A stretch of 64,000 nucleotides of DNA, from assembly GCA_019456145.1 (NCBI GenBank), contig VRUL01000006.1:32138-96137 (forward strand). The letters are read 5' to 3'. Shown here piece after piece: positions 27,301 through 37,126 of the stretch. The notes under the pieces are model-generated. The model was not told the origin of the DNA. It ran no database searches and was given only the letters and a program-made list of their open reading frames with translations. Every line of letters starts with the position of its first letter. The first letter of the stretch is position 1. This DNA comes from Planctomycetota bacterium. GTDB lineage: Bacteria > Planctomycetota > Phycisphaerae > Sedimentisphaerales > Anaerobacaceae. Both the position numbers and the translations under genes were made by a program.

Positions 27301-28719
27301 TCAATTTTTCTTCTTAAATTGCTCATAGATCTGTTTGTATTTCGGATTTTCCGGTTCCAATTTAATGGCCTGCTCTATCGCAGCCAGCGCACTTGCTGTA
27401 TCACCGTTCAAGTCACAGGCCCAGCTTAATACAAAGTAATTATCGGCAGTCGCCTCCAATCTTACGGCCTCTTCTGCAAGTTTCCTGGCTTCGGCAAGCC
27501 TGCTATTGGACCTGAGATAAAGACGTGAAAGATGTCGGTACCCAAAGGATTTCTTCGGAGCAAGCTCAATAACTTTTTGAAAGGCACTTTCGGCATCGGC
27601 AAACCTTTGTAACTGATTTGAAAGTATTCCTATATTCAAGTAACAGAACGGATCTTTCGGTTGCAACTTCCTGATTTTTTCGAACTGGCTAAGTGCTTCC
27701 GGAATTCGGTTACTCATCTGATATAAGGATGCCAACCTTTCAAGGCATATAGTGTTTTTCGGATTAAGCGTTTCCGCCCTTTTCAGGAGTTCTTCGGCTC
27801 TTTGTAAATCCCCTCGGGCCCGATAAAGTTCTTCGGCACCTATAGCCATCGCAGCCAGGGCTATCGGGGCAACAGTAATGCTAAATTTGGCTTTGTCGCG
27901 GCCTTTTGTAAACTCCGCAACCCTGGCCTTCATTTTTTTGAATATAGACAGGTACTCCCTGGCCTTGTTTGGCTGCTTTAACTTCGTATACACCCTGGCA
28001 AGACCATAATACGCTTGGATATGGCTGGGCTGAAGCTCAACTACCTTTTCGTAATGCTTCTTTGCCTTGTCATACTCTTTGAGTTGCAAATATGTCCTCC
28101 CGAGCAAATAATGGCTAAGGGTGGGCCGGGGTGAGATTTTTATTTCATTCTCTAATTCTACGATGGCTTCGGTGTGTTTGCCCAATCCCTGAAGAGCTTG
28201 CGCAAGGTTGTTTCGCAGGCCTCGAATATCCGGATTAATCTCCAGTGCCTTTTTCCAGGCAGTTACCGCTTTTTCGTGCTGCCCCTTTTCAAGGACAACA
28301 ATGCCTATGGCGCGGTAAACGTCGAACCGCTTGGGATTTACTTGCAAGGCTTTTTCCCAATACTTCACTGCCTCGATAGAATTACCATGCCTCCTGTATA
28401 ATTCGGCGATCAACACGAGCGCCTCATCACTATTGGGAAAATCTCTCATTAGCTCTTGGATCAGTTTCATCTCCTCCTTTTCCAGTGCCGCGATTTTTTG
28501 TTTGAGTGCGAGCTTCGATGGTTTTGCTGAAAGCTCGGGATTTTCAGTCAAAATCGGGGGTGGTTCCTTTTGTTGTTTTTTTTCATCACTGCCCCAGGAA
28601 GATTTCGTTTCTCCAAAACCTGCAATTGTCAAACAGGCGATTATACCAAAGGTAAACGGCCATTTAGTGAATTTCGCCGTAGCCGAGATGCGAGGTTTTG
28701 AACATCCGGAATTCTTCAT
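27301..28719 (-). CDS. Exported TPR-repeat protein paired with CRTAC1
   Basis: A 472-aa protein with an N-terminal hydrophobic segment (GIIACLTIAGFGETKSSWG) and then roughly ten TPR units spanning most of the chain, each about 34 residues, with motifs such as EALVLIAELYRRHGNSIEAVKYW and AVTAWKKALEINPD. It stops 4 bp before the CRTAC1 gene's likely start, so the two form a translational unit. A scaffold role is inferred. GGGGAACGGGA precedes the ATG. Confidence 0.85.
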   Translation of the reverse strand: MKNSGCSKPRISATAKFTKWPFTFGIIACLTIAGFGETKSSWGSDEKKQQKEPPPILTENPELSAKPSKLALKQKIAALEKEEMKLIQELMRDFPNSDEALVLIAELYRRHGNSIEAVKYWEKALQVNPKRFDVYRAIGIVVLEKGQHEKAVTAWKKALEINPDIRGLRNNLAQALQGLGKHTEAIVELENEIKISPRPTLSHYLLGRTYLQLKEYDKAKKHYEKVVELQPSHIQAYYGLARVYTKLKQPNKAREYLSIFKKMKARVAEFTKGRDKAKFSITVAPIALAAMAIGAEELYRARGDLQRAEELLKRAETLNPKNTICLERLASLYQMSNRIPEALSQFEKIRKLQPKDPFCYLNIGILSNQLQRFADAESAFQKVIELAPKKSFGYRHLSRLYLRSNSRLAEARKLAEEAVRLEATADNYFVLSWACDLNGDTASALAAIEQAIKLEPENPKYKQIYEQFKKKN

Positions 28720-28959
28720 TCCCGTTCCCCGGTTTTTTTATGCTTTTCCATTACAAATTACCCTGAATAGAGATTCATCGTCATATATAAAAATGCTCTT
28801 TAGCCTAACTTTTCTTCGGTTGTACAGAAACCTCCCTCTTATGCAAGACACCTCCATCCAACGGCTTTATGTGAAAAATTGTAAAACTTGTTCGTAGTAC
28901 ACGTCCATAATTTGAGATATGGGTATATGCTATCTGTTTCAGGGCAAGAGCAAAGTGGT

Positions 28960-29394
28960 TCACTTCAATGGCCAACCCGCGGGGCAAGAGCAAAGCCACT
29001 CTTCGACAAAGACTCCCAAATCAAGCCAGTTGACGATGTTATCTATATCCTCATACAAGTCAGCCGGCAACCCGGTTCCTGGCTCCCGCCAGTATTCGGC
29101 GAATCTTGCAAAGTGCTCGAAGTTAACAAAGCATAAAGGCCCGCCCGGTAAAAAGCCGCCAAGCAGCTCGTAGTCTCCGCTGGCCGAGTACGCTGCATCA
29201 GGCTGACCGATAGTGCTAAGAAGTGAGTATTGCCCACCACTGCTTCGCCCGCCGCCGCCGTCTATAGTACTCCAGCTCAAGTCATATTGCCCACCGCTCT
29301 GAGCAGGGGCCACTATCGCCAAGGCCAGCCAGCACAGAAGCCAAAGCATTATGAATCTGCCTTTACCATTGAGAAAACCATACTTGGGTTTCAT
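28960..29394 (-). CDS. Short secreted protein with a planctomycete dockerin-like tail
   Basis: A 144-aa secreted protein. The start at 29394 overlaps the upstream stop (ATGA) and follows a perfect GGAGGT site. A signal segment (LWLLCWLALAIVAPAQS) precedes the motifs YDLSWSTIDGGGG, YSLLSTIGQPDAAYSASGDY and ELLGGFLPGGPLCFVNFEHF, then a dockerin-like end (DIDNIVNWLDLGVFVEEW). This arrangement is frequent in secreted planctomycete proteins. It is the last gene of the tail-fibre-like set and is coupled to it. Function unknown. Confidence 0.75.
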   Translation of the reverse strand: MKPKYGFLNGKGRFIMLWLLCWLALAIVAPAQSGGQYDLSWSTIDGGGGRSSGGQYSLLSTIGQPDAAYSASGDYELLGGFLPGGPLCFVNFEHFARFAEYWREPGTGLPADLYEDIDNIVNWLDLGVFVEEWLCSCPAGWPLK

Positions 29395-31529
29395 AGCTGT
29401 ACCTCCTTCTCACTCGTGGGACCGTTATGATGCTCGTTAACTTCCAAAATCTCAATCCTCTGAATAAGAGATTCAATTTGCTTCTGTTGTTGTTCAATTT
29501 GTTTTTGCTGCTGCTTAATTGCCTCAGTCATTATAGGAACAAGCTCGGTGTATGAAACAGCTTTATCACCGTTTGGACCTTCTTTTACTATCTCGGGCAG
29601 AACTTTTTCGACCTCTTGTGCAATCACTCCGAAATGCCTGCCTTCAGCAAATCCCATGTCTTTATATTCAGACCTCTTCCATTCAAACGAAACCCCTTCT
29701 ATACTTTTTATCTTATCTAAAGGAGATTCTATTGACTCGATATTCTTTTTAAACCGCCGATCGGAAGTTCCCCATGTACCTGTCGCATAAGCATTTCCAT
29801 TAACATATAGTTTATATGAGCCGGGATTTGCCGTCCCTATGCCCACGTTGCCAGTGCTTTGGTGGGCGGTTAAAACAGGAGGGTTCCATGCGGTATTTGA
29901 GATTCTTAACACATCACCATTGGCGCCCTCATTAAAAATATGCCATTTTACTATCCCATTCTCACGAAATTGTATTCCCGAATCGTTATCTACAGTACTG
30001 GTATCCGAAAGAATAAATGAACCAGGCCAACCGTTCCCCTTAATATGTAGCCCTGCCTCAGGACTCGTCGTCCCGATGCCGACATTGCCGCTCTCTACTA
30101 TGAGCCCATAACCTGAAGAGGAGCTTAAATATCCAGCGGTTCCGAAATCGCTGTAGCCATAAACACCGACACTGCCGCCGCCGAGGTAGCCGTAGTTGCC
30201 GCTCGCGTAGTTAAGGCCGAACACGCCCCTGCCGCTGGAGCTTTCACTCCTGCCGTAGACACCGTAGTTGGTGCCGCTCGTGGCGGAGGCACGGCCGTAT
30301 ACACCGGTGCCGCTGGAGCTGGAGCCGTGCACGCCGATATTGCTGCTACCGCTGGAGCCGTACACGCCGGAGCTGACGGTGCCGAGGTAGCCGTAGTTAC
30401 CGCTGTTGGTGTGTTCGCCGGACACGCCGTAGCCGCTACCGGTGTTGGTGCCTTTAATAATAGCATCTGTATCTGATAATCCTTCTACATCTAACTTCGT
30501 TTGTGGACTCGTCGTCCCGATGCCGACATCACCCTCAAAATAGTTGCGTCCTCCCTCAAAGTAGCCTGCGTAGCCATCAGGGCTGTTGGTTTTGCCATAG
30601 ACTCCGCGGTTTGTTCCGCTGGAGCCAGAGACCTGGCCGAAGACACCAATGCCAAAAATGCCATCTGCCATGCCATAGACGCCGAAGGCGCTGACGCCTA
30701 CGCCTTGGCCCATAACTCCCCGGCCCGTGTCACCGTCAGCCCTGAAGTAGCCGCCCATGTTAGTACCGGTTCCGGAAGCGTGGCCGTAGACCGCCAAGCC
30801 GCTGAGCTCTGCGTTGGAACTTTTGATAGTGCCTTCAACGGTAAGCTTTTCATCAGGGATTGTAGCTCCGATGCCGACATTGCCGGTGTTGTGAACAACA
30901 AAGCTGGTGTTCCCAAGTGCGTCTTGAACTTCCAATTGGTTGGCTGTATTGTACAAGGCCTTCTTAATCACTAATCCGTCAACAGTTGACGGCCGAAAAA
31001 TAAATCCCTCTGGCATTTGAATTGATAATTTTGCATCCGGGCTCGTGGTTCCGATGCCGACGTTGCCGAGGGGAATCGCATACATGTCATTCACGGAAAT
31101 TCGCCAGTCGCCGTCACCACCTGCTGTCTTTGCGTAAATCGCGTATGGTGTTGGCGTCAGCTCCACCAGCGGGCTGAGTGTAGCCGGGTTGCTGCCCATA
31201 GGACTGCGAACGACCCTTGTTTCGAGCCAGACTGCATTACCGTTGAATACGCTGCTGCCGAAATCCAATTCTACTGTAAAGTATCCGTCAATCAAATCAA
31301 CATCAGGCTTGTTGACATCCTCGCCCACCTGATTGCCGTCGACCACATTAGCATCATCAAAGAGCCTGAACTCAAAGTCATACAGCCCGTCAGCCGGGCC
31401 GTTGGCGTCTATAAGCCGGCCCTGGTACGTGAATGCCGTACCCATCGGCGCCCCTTCACTAACCTCTGCCAAACAGACCATCAGGCCCAAAGCCAAAACC
31501 AAAATTGTCAACCATTTCGCACTTTTCAT
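29391..31529 (-). CDS. Tail-fibre-like surface protein with S74 chaperone domain
   Basis: A 712-aa secreted protein. The signal peptide and GTAFTYQGRLIDANGPADGL domain are followed by GNVGIGTTSP collar repeats and a long Gly/Ser/Tyr-rich beta region (GVYGRASATSGTNYGVYGRS and similar). The C-terminus is a peptidase-S74 intramolecular chaperone: SDRRFKKNIESIESPLDK with the autocleavage Ser-Asp, then FGVIAQEVEKVLPEIV, then a Q-rich coiled coil (KQQQKQIEQQQKQIE). In phages this domain trimerises the fibre and cuts itself off. Here the protein is exported and chromosomal, so a trimeric surface fibre is inferred. Confidence 0.85.
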   Translation of the reverse strand: MKSAKWLTILVLALGLMVCLAEVSEGAPMGTAFTYQGRLIDANGPADGLYDFEFRLFDDANVVDGNQVGEDVNKPDVDLIDGYFTVELDFGSSVFNGNAVWLETRVVRSPMGSNPATLSPLVELTPTPYAIYAKTAGGDGDWRISVNDMYAIPLGNVGIGTTSPDAKLSIQMPEGFIFRPSTVDGLVIKKALYNTANQLEVQDALGNTSFVVHNTGNVGIGATIPDEKLTVEGTIKSSNAELSGLAVYGHASGTGTNMGGYFRADGDTGRGVMGQGVGVSAFGVYGMADGIFGIGVFGQVSGSSGTNRGVYGKTNSPDGYAGYFEGGRNYFEGDVGIGTTSPQTKLDVEGLSDTDAIIKGTNTGSGYGVSGEHTNSGNYGYLGTVSSGVYGSSGSSNIGVHGSSSSGTGVYGRASATSGTNYGVYGRSESSSGRGVFGLNYASGNYGYLGGGSVGVYGYSDFGTAGYLSSSSGYGLIVESGNVGIGTTSPEAGLHIKGNGWPGSFILSDTSTVDNDSGIQFRENGIVKWHIFNEGANGDVLRISNTAWNPPVLTAHQSTGNVGIGTANPGSYKLYVNGNAYATGTWGTSDRRFKKNIESIESPLDKIKSIEGVSFEWKRSEYKDMGFAEGRHFGVIAQEVEKVLPEIVKEGPNGDKAVSYTELVPIMTEAIKQQQKQIEQQQKQIESLIQRIEILEVNEHHNGPTSEKEVQL

Positions 31530-31602
31530 CTCTTTACCCTTTCAAAGCTTGTCCCTGTGTAGACAGGAAACGGTTAATATTTGGCGTCTTATCCTGCACG
31601 TT

Positions 31603-33411
31603 TTACATCGCCCCAGCCAATTGATTTTTCCGTATAAGCTTTTCCAGAACTGCAAGTCTACCATTCAATTCCTGGTTCTGGTTTTTGAGCTGTTCTTTCA
31701 ATGACTCATTTTCTGCTTTTAACTCTTTGATCGCCTCAACTAATACGGGCACGATACGGCTGTAACTAACGGAATAAAATCCTTCCTTGTCATCGCTTTG
31801 GTTGACGACCTCCGGCAAAACCTTTGCAACTTCCTGCGCGATGAAACCGACCTGTCTTTCTTCACTGAAATTATATTCCGGGTATTCATCTTGCTTCCAG
31901 CTAAACTCTACTCCACGCAGTTTCAGGATTGTGCTCAGCGAATCTGTCAGCGGTTCCACATCTTCCTTAAGACGAGCATCCGAGGATGATTGGTAGGAAC
32001 CGGTGGTGTACATGCTGCCGACACTGTAAACACCCCAAGTGCCGCCCCATGCTCTCACGCCGGTACCGGCAACGCATCTTCCATAAACGCCCCAGCCGGT
32101 GCCGTTGTGTGATCCATACACCCCCATCCCGGCGCTGCCGGTGCCAAGGTTCTCTCCGCGAACACCGGCTGATGATGAACCGGCGGATGTATTATTCAAG
32201 CGGCCATGGACCGCATAGGCATTAGCCGAGGCCGAGTCGTTTCTGGCCATCAAAGCCGGTGCCGTCCCGCTCCCGGCATCATGAAAAGCAAACACCCCGG
32301 TCCCGTCAGCACTGGCGGCTTGGAAATAGCCCCCGTAGTTGGTTCCATTGCCATTGGAGGCCCAGCCGATAACACCGATACCGCCGATGCTGTCGCTCTG
32401 GCCGGATACTCCTCTTGTGTTGCCAGTGGCGGCCGTGGCACGCCCGGCAACCCCAATGCCGTTGCTGCCGGAACTTCGGCCACGAACGCCATAGACATAG
32501 CCCGTGCTCGAAGAGGCAATACCGTAGACCCCACTGGCTTCCATGGAGGTTGACTTGGTTTCGCCCTTAACACCAGGCTCTTTACCGGTGGAAGAGCTGT
32601 GAATACCGTACACACCGATACCGTTGTCCTTAATGTCCCCGTAGACGCCATAACCGTCGCCGGCGTGCCAGCCATAAACGCCGGCACCTCTATTTCCCGT
32701 CCCGCTGTTGACGCCCCGGACGCCCGCCGAGTTGGTACCGGGCGTCGTACTGTTGATAATGCCGCGCACCCCCGAAGCATTAGTTGACAGCGAATCGCAT
32801 TCACCATGCACACCCGGCCATGTCCCCGTTGTACCCGTGCGGTGCCCGTAAAGAGCGATATAAGGAACAGTCGACCGGATTCCTTGATGGTTTTCCGTTG
32901 ACATCACTTCTAATTTGGAGGTGGGCGCACTCGTCCCGATGCCTATATAACCGGTCGGGATCGAATACATATTGATGCCACTGATCAACCAGTCATTGTC
33001 ATTGCCGGTGTTCTCGGCATAAATGGCATAAGGCGTCGGTGTCACTTCATGTCGCGGACTCAGTCTTGTAACGCGATCCTCGCTGTCACCAGGCCGAACG
33101 CCAACCTCAAGCCATCTCGCATCACCAGTGAACGCGTTGTCTCCGAAATCCAATAACACTGTGAAGTAGCCATCAATTACATCAAGGTCGTTGATATCAA
33201 CAGTCCCCCCGACTTGAAAACTGTTAAGGACCGGATCTGGGTAGAGCCTGAATTCAAAGTCGTACTGCCCATCCGCTGGATCGTTGGCATCCATCAGACG
33301 CCCCTGGTATGTAAAGGCAGTCCCCATCGGCGCCGCTTCTACGACCTTAACTGCGCAGACCATCAGGCCCAAAACCACAACCAAAATTGTTGATATTCTT
33401 GTACATTTCAT
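31603..33411 (-). CDS. Tail-fibre-like surface protein with S74 chaperone domain
   Basis: A 602-aa paralogue of the 29391 protein. The signal peptide and N-terminal GTAFTYQGRLMDANDPADGQ domain are followed by a GIGTSAPTSKLEV collar and a repetitive GVYG/GVRG/GVKG beta region (about 170-470). The C-terminus is S74: SSDARLKEDVEPLTDSLS with the Ser-Asp cleavage site, VGFIAQEVAKVLPEVV, then a coiled coil (ELKAENESLKEQLKNQNQEL). The AAAGGGTAAAGAG leader before the ATG is the same as in its neighbours. Middle gene of the set transcribed from 35728-35755. Confidence 0.85.
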   Translation of the reverse strand: MKCTRISTILVVVLGLMVCAVKVVEAAPMGTAFTYQGRLMDANDPADGQYDFEFRLYPDPVLNSFQVGGTVDINDLDVIDGYFTVLLDFGDNAFTGDARWLEVGVRPGDSEDRVTRLSPRHEVTPTPYAIYAENTGNDNDWLISGINMYSIPTGYIGIGTSAPTSKLEVMSTENHQGIRSTVPYIALYGHRTGTTGTWPGVHGECDSLSTNASGVRGIINSTTPGTNSAGVRGVNSGTGNRGAGVYGWHAGDGYGVYGDIKDNGIGVYGIHSSSTGKEPGVKGETKSTSMEASGVYGIASSSTGYVYGVRGRSSGSNGIGVAGRATAATGNTRGVSGQSDSIGGIGVIGWASNGNGTNYGGYFQAASADGTGVFAFHDAGSGTAPALMARNDSASANAYAVHGRLNNTSAGSSSAGVRGENLGTGSAGMGVYGSHNGTGWGVYGRCVAGTGVRAWGGTWGVYSVGSMYTTGSYQSSSDARLKEDVEPLTDSLSTILKLRGVEFSWKQDEYPEYNFSEERQVGFIAQEVAKVLPEVVNQSDDKEGFYSVSYSRIVPVLVEAIKELKAENESLKEQLKNQNQELNGRLAVLEKLIRKNQLAGAM

Positions 33412-33445
33412 CTCTTTACCCTTTCAAAAAATGACTGTTTTAATA

Positions 33446-35536
33446 CTAATCCACTTTTTTCGCTACTTGGCGAGTTTCGGAAACTCGCGGGTTACGCACG
33501 CTTTCTATACCTTTTTCCTCTGGCAAGCCGTAAGCCATCGGATTCAGATAGTAGCCACGCTCTTCATCCTTCTTTTCTTCTTCAACCTGTACCCGATGTG
33601 CAACAGCGTAGGGGTCATGCCTGACACCGGTGACCTGCCAGGAAACTTCCATACCGGGTTTGCCGCCGGCAATCTTGAAACGGTTGTCAGAAATCTTTTC
33701 AGCAATGTAAACGGGGGCAAAACCGCCAATACACGTTAGTTGATAACGGAAATCGAAGTTTAAGGCTTCGAAATACTCAGGAAGCCGGACGCAAGCTTCT
33801 CCAGTCTTATCCAGAACCGCGTTACCGTTATAGACGTTCATCATATCCGGCGACTCGACAAAGGAGTGAGAAAGATACTTGTTCTCCGGGTCAAGCGGAT
33901 GGTCGATCTTGAAGGAACCGCTGCTCTTGGTGAGGGTTCCAGAGACATGCACGTTGCCGGAGAAGTATCCGGCATAATTGCCTCCGCCGCTCTTATAGAA
34001 GTATCCGGCGTACTTGTTGCCCGATGTATCATTGTCGCAATATGCGCGTATACCATACAAACTGCCGGTGTCGCCGGGACTGCTGTTTGCGCTGAAATAT
34101 CCCGCATAGTTAGTTCCGCTACCGCTGGAATAAGTATAGGATTGCACTCCATAGACGCCTCCGCTGGTTCCCTGATGATTGACATTGGAGTAAAATCCAC
34201 GTTGAGTATTGATGCTTGCCGATGTGGTGTCAAGGTCAACATATACACCATATCCCAGTTTTCCCGGATCCAAATCGGCATAAAGACCAAAAGACGAGCT
34301 GTTATTGTTGGCAACCTTGGTTTTGATACCATAATTGCTATTGGAAGCGTTTGAGAGCGTCACCTCCGAATATAGCCCATATCGGTTTCCGTTAAATCCT
34401 GTGGCTGTGGTGTAGAGACCGTAAGATTCTCCGCCTGCTCTATCGTTATCGCCGATGAAATATCCGCCGTAGGCCGTACCCGCCGTGTCGAAGCTATACT
34501 TCCTCCCTAAGCTGTAAATCCCGTAGCTATTACCTGTATCGCTGCCATAAACGCTGGAAAACATCCCGTAGCTGTTCCCGGCTGTGCCAGAATGAGAACC
34601 GTAGCTGTAAATTCCGTATAAGCTCGATGTACTTCCGGAACCAACACCTACATCGGAATAAATGCCATAGGCCATACCATTGTAGCTATCGGAGGATAAC
34701 TGGAGGCCATAACTTATCCCACCTGCTGTCGCCCTGGTATTGTCCGCGTCAATATAAATGCCACGCAAATAGGTTCCGCCTGCGTTGGCCCTGAAGTAAC
34801 CGCCATAGGCGCCGCTATTGGTTGAGGTGGCACTTGCCCACAAACCATAGGCGTACGAGTTATTATGGCTCGTAATACTCCGGATACCATACGCGGAGCT
34901 TCCTGTATCTTTCTCAGTGTCTACTTGTAGTCCGTAGCTGTAGCCGCTGTAACCGCCCTGGTTAAGGATTTTCGCCCCATATTGTCCCGCGGAGGTAGTC
35001 ACATTCAACCCGCCGTTGGCATTCGATGACCCGGTCTGTTCAAAATCCCCCGCATAGCCGGTGCCCGTATTAGTCAGCGAAAAGGCGGCGGCACTACTCG
35101 ATGTCGTCCCCGAGTAAGGCAGCGTTAAACCGTTCGCTTCCAGGGCATAAATCGCATAAGGCGTGGGCGTCAGTTCCGTACGCGGTATGAGTGTGTCAAA
35201 GCTGCCAGCACTCTTACCCGGCCGAACGCCAATTTCCAGCCAGCGGGCATCGCCGTAGAAGATTCCGCTTCCGAAATCCAATTCAACCGTAAAGTAGCCG
35301 TCGATGACATCAAGGTCGTCTACAACAACTGTGCTTCCCTGCTGGGTGCCTGCACAGGGGTCATCGTAAAGACTAAACTCAAAGTCATACAGATCGTCTG
35401 CTGCGTCGTTGGCATCCATAAGCCGGCCCTGATAGGTCCAGGCCGTACCCATCGGCGCTGCCTCGCAGACTTTCGTTACACAGACCATTAGGCCCAAAAC
35501 CAAAACCATGATTTTCAACATCTTTTTGACTTCCAT
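33446..35536 (-). CDS. Tail-fibre-like surface protein with a different C-terminal domain
   Basis: About 696 aa from the ATG at 35536, which has AAAGGAG just upstream; the open frame to 35623 has no ribosome-binding site. The N-terminal GTAWTYQGRLMDANDAADDL domain is shared with its paralogues. The centre is repeats of the form YGIYS.., YGLYT.., YGMFS.. with Gly/Ser spacers. It does not end in S74 but in a domain starting GSFKIDHPLDPENKYLSHSF, with EYFEALNFDFRYQLTCIG and VSWQVTGVRHDPYA, known from many bacterial tail-fibre-like proteins. First gene of the three-gene set. Confidence 0.82.
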   Translation of the reverse strand: MEVKKMLKIMVLVLGLMVCVTKVCEAAPMGTAWTYQGRLMDANDAADDLYDFEFSLYDDPCAGTQQGSTVVVDDLDVIDGYFTVELDFGSGIFYGDARWLEIGVRPGKSAGSFDTLIPRTELTPTPYAIYALEANGLTLPYSGTTSSSAAAFSLTNTGTGYAGDFEQTGSSNANGGLNVTTSAGQYGAKILNQGGYSGYSYGLQVDTEKDTGSSAYGIRSITSHNNSYAYGLWASATSTNSGAYGGYFRANAGGTYLRGIYIDADNTRATAGGISYGLQLSSDSYNGMAYGIYSDVGVGSGSTSSLYGIYSYGSHSGTAGNSYGMFSSVYGSDTGNSYGIYSLGRKYSFDTAGTAYGGYFIGDNDRAGGESYGLYTTATGFNGNRYGLYSEVTLSNASNSNYGIKTKVANNNSSSFGLYADLDPGKLGYGVYVDLDTTSASINTQRGFYSNVNHQGTSGGVYGVQSYTYSSGSGTNYAGYFSANSSPGDTGSLYGIRAYCDNDTSGNKYAGYFYKSGGGNYAGYFSGNVHVSGTLTKSSGSFKIDHPLDPENKYLSHSFVESPDMMNVYNGNAVLDKTGEACVRLPEYFEALNFDFRYQLTCIGGFAPVYIAEKISDNRFKIAGGKPGMEVSWQVTGVRHDPYAVAHRVQVEEEKKDEERGYYLNPMAYGLPEEKGIESVRNPRVSETRQVAKKVD

Positions 35537-35727
35537 CGTCTTTCTCCTTTCAAAGATTGTCCCTGCGTAGCTTGTCATGGACATGATCGCCGAGCAGGAA
35601 ACTGGTAATATTTCACTGTGCACACTGTGACCAACGATATCTGCTCATGTAATTTTGCAAAACGACTTAACGTAATTGTGTTGTTACACCAAATCCTCCT
35701 TCCAGAAAAGCGATTTTCAACAATATT

Positions 35728-35755
35728 ATTATATGCTTTTAAACGTCACTGTCAA
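35728..35755 (-). promoter_or_regulatory. Full-consensus promoter for the tail-fibre gene set
   Basis: On the minus strand TTGACA (35750-35755), a 16-bp spacer and TATAAT (35728-35733), both perfect. The upstream flank AAATCTC is shared with the promoter at 22767-22794. The leader is about 190 nt to the ATG at 35536. Confidence 0.75.
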
Positions 35756-35934
35756 GAGATTTTAAGGAACATTCCGGATTAGAAAGTCGCTATTTGTTAT
35801 TGCGCACCTTCCCTGTGGGGCGGTCCTGGTAAAATGGTATCTTTTTTAAGCATTTGATTGACAAACCTGCTAAATTATGATAGTCTTGATTATGAACAAT
35901 CAGAATATATGAAATTATAAAGGGGACATAAAAA

Positions 35935-36936
35935 ATGCCGAAAAACCTGAATCGCCGCCAGTTCTTGAAAAAATCAATCGTTGGTTCCGCCGCGGTTACC
36001 TCCGCTTTGAGTCTTGAGGAAAAGACCCTCTTGGCGGCGGCGAAAACCCCGGCTAAGCCGACCGCCGATTCGGTCAAAGGTATGCCGATAGGGAAAATCG
36101 GCAAGGTGAAGATTAGCAGACTTATCTGCGGCGGTAATCTGACCAACGGCTATGCGCACAGCAGGGATCTGACCTACGTATCTGGTTTATTAAAGCACTA
36201 CTTCACTGATGAAAAGGTGATGGAAACCTACGAGATAAGTGAAGAAAACGGAGTCAATACCGTAATAGCAAATGTCCGCGGAGGAAAAGATGATAACCAG
36301 GTTGAAAATACCGTCAGAATCTTCAGGAAATACTGGGACGAAAGAGGCGGGGAAATACAATGGATTGCGCAAACAAATCCGAATGAAAATGACATAACCA
36401 GCAGTATAAAAAAGGCCGTCGATAATGGGGCAGTCGGGGCCTTTGTCCAGGGCGGCGTTGCGGATAATTTCGTCAGAAATGATCAAGTTGATGTGATTGC
36501 CAAAGCCGTGGCCTTTATCAAACAAAACGGATTAATCGCCGGCGTCGGGGGACATAACCTCAAAACCACCATGGCCTGCGAAAAAGAAGGGGTAGAGCCT
36601 GACTTTTATATGAAGACGCTGCACAGCACGAATTACTGGTCATCACGCCGGCCGGACCAGACGCTCGATGTGATTGACAACGGCGGTGCCGACAACTACT
36701 GGGACAAGGAGCCGGAAAAGACCATTGCATTTATGAAGGAAGTTAAGAGGCCCTGGATTGCTTATAAGGTTTTGGCTGCGGGGGCCATCCATCCAAGGGA
36801 CGGCTTCAAGTACGCTTTTGAAAACGGGGCCGACTTTATCTGCGTGGGAATGTTTGATTTTCAGATTAGAGAAGATGTAATTATTACAAAAGATACTTTG
36901 AAAAAGATGAGTAGAAAACGCCCTTGGCTCGCGTGA
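35935..36936 (+). CDS. Tat-exported aldo/keto-reductase-like TIM-barrel protein, catalytic residues not evident
   Basis: A 333-aa protein with a twin-arginine signal (NRRQFLKKSIVGSAAVTSA) and a TIM-barrel body. The opening MPIGKIGKVKISRLICGGN matches the first strand of aldo/keto reductases. Where the family has the catalytic Asp-x-x-x-x-Tyr, this protein reads NTVIANVRGG, and the catalytic Lys position appears to be Gln/Thr (WIAQTN), so the usual tetrad is missing. C-terminal NGADFICVGMFDFQI lies in the cofactor-end region. A non-redox or sugar-related role is possible. Followed by a strong terminator. Confidence 0.75.
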   Translation: MPKNLNRRQFLKKSIVGSAAVTSALSLEEKTLLAAAKTPAKPTADSVKGMPIGKIGKVKISRLICGGNLTNGYAHSRDLTYVSGLLKHYFTDEKVMETYEISEENGVNTVIANVRGGKDDNQVENTVRIFRKYWDERGGEIQWIAQTNPNENDITSSIKKAVDNGAVGAFVQGGVADNFVRNDQVDVIAKAVAFIKQNGLIAGVGGHNLKTTMACEKEGVEPDFYMKTLHSTNYWSSRRPDQTLDVIDNGGADNYWDKEPEKTIAFMKEVKRPWIAYKVLAAGAIHPRDGFKYAFENGADFICVGMFDFQIREDVIITKDTLKKMSRKRPWLA

Positions 36937-36960
36937 GACGAAATCTCAAATAATGGTTAG

Positions 36961-36994
36961 CCCCGCCACCTGTGGGCGGGGTTGTCTTTTTATA
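36961..36994 (+). terminator. Intrinsic terminator after the Tat barrel gene
   Basis: CCCCGCC and GGCGGGG arms (36961-36967 and 36975-36981), then GTTGTCTTTTTAT. A second GC-rich palindrome follows at 36999-37016. Confidence 0.8.
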
Positions 36995-36998
36995 TAGC

Positions 36999-37016
36999 CC
37001 CCAGTCCTGTGCTGGG
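36999..37016. repeat. Intergenic palindrome
   Basis: CCCCAGTCCTGTGCTGGGG-type inverted repeat with no T-run. It is one of a family of short GC palindromes spread through the window (also at 47238, 48049, 50626, 58687 and 58719). Confidence 0.5.
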
Positions 37017-37126
37017 GATTTCTTTCACCCGCCACGACTTTCTAAATTCATCATTCTAACTTCCCTGCCCCGTGAGATAGTGAAACGTTACCTCACAGAG
37101 GTAAATTCCTTCTCCCTTTGTCTTCC

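Noticed and set aside
20951..35536. Prophage
   Set aside because: Tail-fibre-like domains are present, but all have signal peptides and no capsid, portal, terminase, lysis or integrase gene is found.
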